This document shows, piece by piece, positions 59,689 through 64,000 of a stretch of DNA of 64,000 bases. Positions within the stretch are counted from its first letter, which is position 1, and every line of letters begins with the position of its first letter. The position numbers were made by a program, and so were the translations under genes. The stretch comes from Flaveria trinervia (Eukaryota > Streptophyta > Magnoliopsida > Asterales > Asteraceae): assembly GCA_025506515.1 (NCBI GenBank), contig CM046442.1:65667438-65731437 (forward strand), in the 5' to 3' direction. Under the pieces are notes generated by a model, which saw nothing but the letters and a program-made list of their open reading frames with translations, did no database searches and was not told the origin of the DNA.

Positions 59689-60099
59689 TTTCACATTTTA
59701 ACAATCTCTTCGAAGAGTAGCACGACTTACATTGGTGTAACGTGGTTGGAGAGTTCGTTGAATGAGTCGAGTCAACGTTTGTTGTCGAAATGTTTGAATG
59801 GCAAGCTTTCTTGAATTACAAAATGTGTCATTTTCTCCGGAACCGCATCAACGTTATAAGCCCAAATATTTTCTTCATTTGTCATCGAAGCTTGACGTTG
59901 TGAAAATTCACCTTTCAACACTTTACAATATTTATTTGAAATATGGTTTTTCCACGTTGTGTTTACATATTTTTTGAAAAACTTATGACAAAACTTGCAC
60001 GACTTACTTTGGGGTTCCTATTCATAGGAAGGATTTCTACCACCAAGTTGCTTGAGACGCTTCACAAACAATGGATGATTGAGCACTTGATGAAGCCAT
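59689..60099 (-). pseudogene. hAT transposase, N-terminal part with BED zinc finger
   Basis: From the ATG at 60099 (MASSSAQSS) stops appear quickly. In an adjacent frame CKFCHKFFKKYVNTTWKNHISNKYC (described in two parts: CKFCHKFF, then TTWKNHISNKYC; about 60000-59930) gives a C-x2-C...H-x4-C BED finger, the DNA-binding domain of hAT transposases. Then MTHFVIQESLPFKHFDNKR follows. After a shift, LQPRYTNVSRATLRRD (about 59755-59705) matches a strongly conserved hAT block just before G inserted. Confidence 0.78.
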
Positions 60100-60299
60100 T
60101 TGAGAGATTTTTTATGAGAGCGTATAAAACGAACATATTTGTGAGAGCGTTTTGGAGATTTTAGAGAGTAGAGAGTGTTATAATTTGTTGTGATTCAACC
60201 AAAACATCCAATACATACACATACTAACCTAATGGGGGTATAATAGTAAAAACAACCTCAAAAAAAGGGTCAAAATTGGTACAAACGGCCATATAGCCA

Positions 60300-60494
60300 C
60301 TATCCAATGCTTCTATTTTGAAAACCGGTTTGGTGACCAGGTTGGGAGCCGGTTTGGGAACCGGTTTAGAAACGGTTCGATTCAAAAACCGGTTTTAAAA
60401 TTGAAAAGCTCAAATCGAGGAGGAAGCGGTCGGTTAGGTTCAAGTACAAATCGGTTTCAGATTTTTCGGCCAAACCGGTTTTTTGCCCATGTTT
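60300..60494. repeat. AACCGG-rich subterminal region of the hAT element
   Basis: AAACCGGTTT or close variants occur about five times (near 60331, 60358, 60388, 60453 and 60472). Each is palindromic. On the minus strand the presumed element end reads CATGGGCAAAAAACCGG. Clustered short palindromes next to the terminus are typical transposase-binding sites of hAT elements. The exact end and its 8-bp duplication were not identified. Confidence 0.5.
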
Positions 60495-60599
60495 ATTGAG
60501 TACCATGGAATTATCAAATGATACACCATATTTGCTGATTTACTCGATGTCACCTCCGAAGCACAAATCGATGGTCAAAATGTATATCTTTCATAAACT

Positions 60600-60656
60600 T
60601 GAATGTAATTTAGTTATCTAGTTATATATATGTATATATGTACATATATATATGTG

Positions 60657-60687
<31 letters not shown>

Positions 60688-60805
60688 TATATATATATAT
60701 GTGTATAATATATATAGGTATATATATATATACACATATATATGTATATATATATTATGTATGTATGTATGTATGTATACCTATATACCTATATATATAT
60801 ATTTA
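60600..60805. repeat. (TA)n-rich microsatellite
   Basis: Alternating TATATA, TATATG and GTATGTAT runs. Frames through it give only Tyr/Ile repeats and are not genes. The interval to 61100 is plain AT-rich DNA. Confidence 0.9.
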
Positions 60806-61104
60806 ACTAAAAATTACGCTAAATGAAAATTATCATGTTTGTATGGCTAAAAGTATTTTAATAGTTGTGGAACTTATCCATATAGCATTCTTTTCATACA
60901 TATCAAATACTGTATATGTAGTATGTATATAAAGATTTACATGTTTCAAATTTATATTATATATAATTAGTAGATCGATAAAAAATATAAGCTTTAAACA
61001 CCTATTACCACTTTAATTGAAAATCTTTATAATGACTTTAACCTACTCTCATTTCCATCTAAGTTTTGAGTCACAATCGAATCGTTTGAGGGCGTGGATA
61101 ATTA

Positions 61105-61340
61105 ATATATATTTCTAATATATATATATGTGTATATATATATATCTATATATATATTATATGTGTGTGTGTGTATATATGTATATGTATATATATGTAT
61201 ATATCTATATGTATATATATGTATATATATATCTATATGTATATATATGTATATATATATATATGTATATATATATGTATATATATGTATATATATATAT
61301 ATATCTATGTATATGTGTGTATATATACGTATATATAGGT
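61105..61340. repeat. (TATATG)n / (TA)n microsatellite
   Basis: About 230 bases of TATATATG, GTATATAT and TATCTATA units. Reading frames exist on both strands because the repeat is nearly self-complementary; none is a gene. Confidence 0.92.
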
Positions 61341-62599
61341 AGAGGTTCAACTAAGAATAATTAGTTGCCTAAAGTTGCCTAAGAATAAATATCATGGTGA
61401 CGTGTGGCATTTTTATTTTTTTATTAATGGAGGGTATTTTTGAAAATAAGATATTCTTCAAATTCATTGTTTTTCAACAGAATTCACGATTTTAGCGGGG
61501 ATCGACCTCAATTTCACACACGAATCCACGATCAGTTCATGTACTATAGAATTCAAATTGATTTCAATATCTGATCAATATTGCAACGGTCGAGATGAAA
61601 TCATACTCTGATTCGAGGCAGTTTTGATCGAATCAAGTTGTCAACGTCATCAATTTCACGAATCAAATCCTGAGATCGTGAGTTTTTATTGTAATTTGCA
61701 ATTCCAACAGATTTCAATACCACTATTGCAGCATTCGGTCATTGAAACAATCATAAGGATCTTCAGTTTCACGAAACCAAAGCCGCAAATCGTGATTATT
61801 ATCAATTTTGGAGCGAGAATCAAGTTATTCTTTTAATCTATACTTAAAATGTCTTCCAATGCAGTCAATGAATGTTCTGATTACAATTTTAATATACTCA
61901 GTTTTGTTTAGTTGTGTACGTTGTTTTTATGAAATTGAGCTATTTTCCTTTTTGTGATGTTTTCGTTATATGTGCTGTTTTGAGTTTAAATACCTTTCAA
62001 CATGTATTTATAATTCATTGGTGTTGTTAATTGTTTGTTGTATGTATCTATCAATTCAAATGGTTTTTATATTGTGTTGTGTGTTGTTTTCATTATGTGT
62101 GTGGTTTTCATTATATGTTCTTTTTTCATTAACTGTGTTTGTTTTCATTAAGTGTGATGTTTTTATTGTCTATGTTGTTTTCATTATGTGTATTGTTTTT
62201 CTTATATGTGATGTTTTAAATTAAAAGTATCTTATGTGAATCAGTGATTTTTTCTATTGTGTTGTATCTATATATGTGTGTGATGTATTTGTTTTGTTGT
62301 TATATATGTGTGTGCTGTATTTGTTCCTATGTATTATCATTATATGTGCTTTTTTCATTAAGTGTGTTGTCTTCATTAAACGTGTTGTCTTCATTAAGCG
62401 TGTTGTTTTTATTATGTGTGTTGTTTTTATTATGTGTGTTGTTTTCTTTATATGTGTTGTTTTAAATTAAAAATACCTTGTGTAGATGTGTGGTTTTTTC
62501 TATTGTGTTGTATTTAATATACGTGTGTGATGTTTTTGTTATATGTATTAATCATTAAATAATTATTTGTAATTAAATGTTCTCTTTTTTGTGTTTCAG
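61341..62599 (+). other. AT-rich stretch before the FAR1-like exon, with an 18-bp tandem repeat
   Basis: 61341-62000 has no clear gene (one short frame at 61624-61836 is unsupported). 62060-62465 is built of TTTTCATTATGTGTG-like units. At 62364-62453 five tandem 18-base units (gtgttgtcttcattaaac type) stand out. It ends in a good splice acceptor TTTTTTGTGTTTCAG (to 62599). It could be a long intron or a 5' flank; the N-terminal part of the protein is not found here. Confidence 0.5.
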
Positions 62600-63129
62600 G
62601 TGTTTGTATTAAACAGTTTCCTCAAAGATATATTATGAGAAGATGGACCCGAGATGCTGCTACAAATAAGTCAATGCGTACTGTTATTGAGCGAGATTTT
62701 GCTGCTGAGAATGTTGCTTCTTTTGAAAGCATTGATCGTGATATTGCATATAGGCATGATTATATTATCAACAAACTTGTTTCAAACATGGATCGGTTAA
62801 ACATTTACTTAGAAGAAGTAAAAAAACACACGCGAATGTGGATTCTTTACCTGTTCCTTCAGAACCAGTATCTAAGAATAAGAGGTTGGGAAATATTCTT
62901 GGTTGTGATCAGCCATCATCTATTACGATTAGAAGACCTGTTGGAATTAAAAACAAAGGTTCGGGTACTGATAAACGATATAAATCATTTCAAGAGATAT
63001 CATCTTCAGAGAAAAAAAATAGGGAAGCAGACTAGGTGTTGTGTGATATGTGGAAAGAGTGGCCATAATGAGTGAATTTGTACATTGAAGAATGTTGCTG
63101 GTGGTTTTGATAATGCAAATAGTACTTGA
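62600..63129 (+). pseudogene. C-terminal exon of a FAR1/MULE-transposase-like protein
   Basis: FAR1-related proteins are transcription factors derived from Mutator-like transposases. After the acceptor at 62599 the frame reads VCIKQFPQRYIMRRWTRDA, matching the conserved (I/V)P-x-x-YI(M/L)-RRWT-(R/K)DA end of that family. A helical stretch follows. Near 62820, at a run of seven A, the frame shifts, and VPSEPVSKNKRLGN...KRYKSFQEISSSEKKN continues to about 63030. It then shifts back to CCVICGKSGHNE, the C-terminal zinc knuckle C-x2-C-x4-H. The last Cys lies after a nonsense codon at 63073. The FAR1 DNA-binding and MULE catalytic domains are absent. Either a pseudogene fragment or an exon damaged by sequencing errors. 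Confidence 0.65.
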
Positions 63130-63159
63130 CATTATGTTTGGTAGTTCTTAGAATTTGTG

Positions 63160-63640
63160 ATGATGTGCTGTTTTTTAATTCAAAATTCATATGTTTCATG
63201 TAAAGGGCATCAATTATATTCTTCAATCATACATAGTTTTATAGTTATGCTTCATTTTTAAATACAGTACAAAAATACAACACATGCTCGTACATATTCA
63301 ACACATATGATGTGCTGCTTTTTAATTTTATACATATGATGTAACAGAAATCAATTTTATTCTTCAATCATATATAGTTTTATAGTTGTGCTTCATTTTT
63401 AAGAAAAGTACAAAATACCTTCTATTATAATACAGTACAAAATACAATACAAAAATACAGCACATGTTGCTACATATTCAACACATATGATGTGCTGCTT
63501 TTTTATTTTATACATATGATGTAAAAGAAATCAATTATATTCTTCAATCATACATATTTTTATAGTTGTGCTTCATTTTTAAATACATTACAAAATACCT
63601 TTTATTATAATATAAAATGCAGCACATGATATTATTTCCC
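63160..63640. repeat. About 180-bp tandem repeat, nearly three units
   Basis: AACACATATGATGTGCTGCTTTT begins units at 63300 and 63480 (first bases given as AACACATATGATGTGCTGCT), with a more divergent unit starting near 63161. Each contains TTCTTCAATCATA-ATAGTTTTATAGTTGTGCTTC and ends in ACAGCACATG. No coding potential. It lies just downstream of the FAR1-like exon. Confidence 0.75.
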
Positions 63641-63862
63641 AGTGTATACAAACAATAAACCAATATAGAATGCAATTATACTACATTTTTATAGCGTATG
63701 TATTGTATTTTTTATAAACATTCAATTTTTAGTAAACCAAACATAACAACCAAAGTTGTACTACTTTTTATAGCTCTAACCATTCAAATGTACCACAAAA
63801 TACAAAGTATACTGCTTTCTATTGCTAATAAACAAAATAAAACATATTTTGATTTAACTATT

Positions 63863-63991
63863 TCATTCGAAGGATTTCTTTAATCTTTCTTCTATTATTT
63901 TCCTTGTTGTTTCCTTCAGTTTCTTCTTCTCATCTTTTTTATTAAAGTTCAGTACATAAGATGTCACCATTTCCTTCAATAAGTTGATATC
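63863..63991 (-). CDS. Possible C-terminal coding fragment, function unknown
   Basis: A minus-strand frame enters from the right edge and ends at a TGA at 63865-63863. About 40 residues, strongly Lys/Glu-rich (LLKEMVTSYVLNFNKKDEKK, then KETTRKIIEERLKKSFE), amphipathic. No family recognised. It could be the end of a gene lying to the right or chance in AT-rich DNA. The stretch 63641-63862 shows nothing I can support. Confidence 0.2.
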   Translation of the reverse strand, partial: DINLLKEMVTSYVLNFNKKDEKKKLKETTRKIIEERLKKSFE

Positions 63992-64000
63992 CCATTACAG

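Larger units (their letters stand above)
48140..60494 (-). mobile_element. hAT transposon, split by F and by the gypsy solo LTR G
   Basis: The minus-strand transposase pseudogene is in two pieces, 60099-59689 and 49120-48140. They fit together across the 10.5-kb insertion of G (duplication cattt). Upstream of the start codon the end of the element is rich in AACCGG (60325-60482) and terminates near GGGCAAAAAACCGG (rc of about 60476-60494), as in many plant hAT ends. The C-terminal dimerisation domain and the other end are missing here and should lie left of the window beyond F. Confidence 0.65.

Noticed and set aside
60600..61364. Several reading frames of 60-80 codons on both strands
   Set aside because: They run through (TA)n/(TATATG)n microsatellite and encode only Tyr/Ile/Val repeats; the repeat is almost self-complementary, so frames arise on both strands.
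61970..62470. Hydrophobic frames that look like multi-span membrane proteins
   Set aside because: Generated by TTTTCATTATGTGTG-like 18-bp repeats; same hydrophobic pattern in two frames, no start or homology.
1..64000. tRNA, rRNA or other structural RNA genes
   Set aside because: TGGTATCAGAGC-type matches are primer-binding sites next to LTRs; no cloverleaf or rRNA block was seen.

Overview
This window is repeat-derived plant nuclear DNA with no intact host gene. It is a stack of nested LTR retrotransposons inside a decayed hAT DNA transposon. The host is a flowering plant. Asteraceae (composites) is the best guess, because the accessory protein encoded after pol in the SIRE-like element resembles retroelement proteins I recall from composite genomes (Tanacetum, Artemisia), and one LTR begins TGTCACACCC like composite Tekay-type LTRs. 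Neither point was checked against a database.

Layout, left to right. Positions 1-590 are the gag of copia element X (minus strand). At 591-22872 lies S, a SIRE/Maximus-like copia element (plus strand, TSD tctct), whose 5' LTR is split by copia element A (1198-9330, minus). S carries gag, a damaged pol and a long third coding region after pol. That third region has what looks like its own promoter and leader intron. X resumes at 22878 and ends with its 5' LTR at about 24137. X sits inside copia element B (24138-29218, minus), whose leader also holds a solo LTR of the X family (26897-27636, TSD caaac). B is inserted in element F, whose accessory coding remnant (29224-31379) and 3' LTR (from 31420) follow. 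The F LTR is split by the gypsy deletion derivative D (31670-47592, minus, TSD ttaac), which itself contains copia element E (35290-43046, plus, TSD ctagt). The F LTR ends near 48.1 kb within a hAT transposase pseudogene (minus). That gene is split again by a gypsy solo LTR, G (49126-59683, TSD cattt), and G contains copia element C (49378 to about 57485, plus). The hAT 5' part and AACCGG-rich end follow to about 60.5 kb.

From 60.6 to 61.3 kb is TA-rich microsatellite. From 61.3 kb to the end is AT-rich DNA with a degraded C-terminal exon of a FAR1/MULE-type protein and local tandem repeats.

A, B, C and E are one copia family. They share LTR ends (TGTTGGAT), an unusual primer-binding site, a leader with a 20-nt motif repeated three times, and one gag-pol type. 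X is a separate copia family with a gag of different type. D and G are gypsy elements. No copy has an intact polyprotein. The read-out is mainly the insertion order: hAT, then F, B, X, S and A on one branch; F, D and E on a second; hAT, G and C on a third. Several elements also show inverted-repeat arrays directly upstream of TATA boxes, a candidate regulatory architecture.
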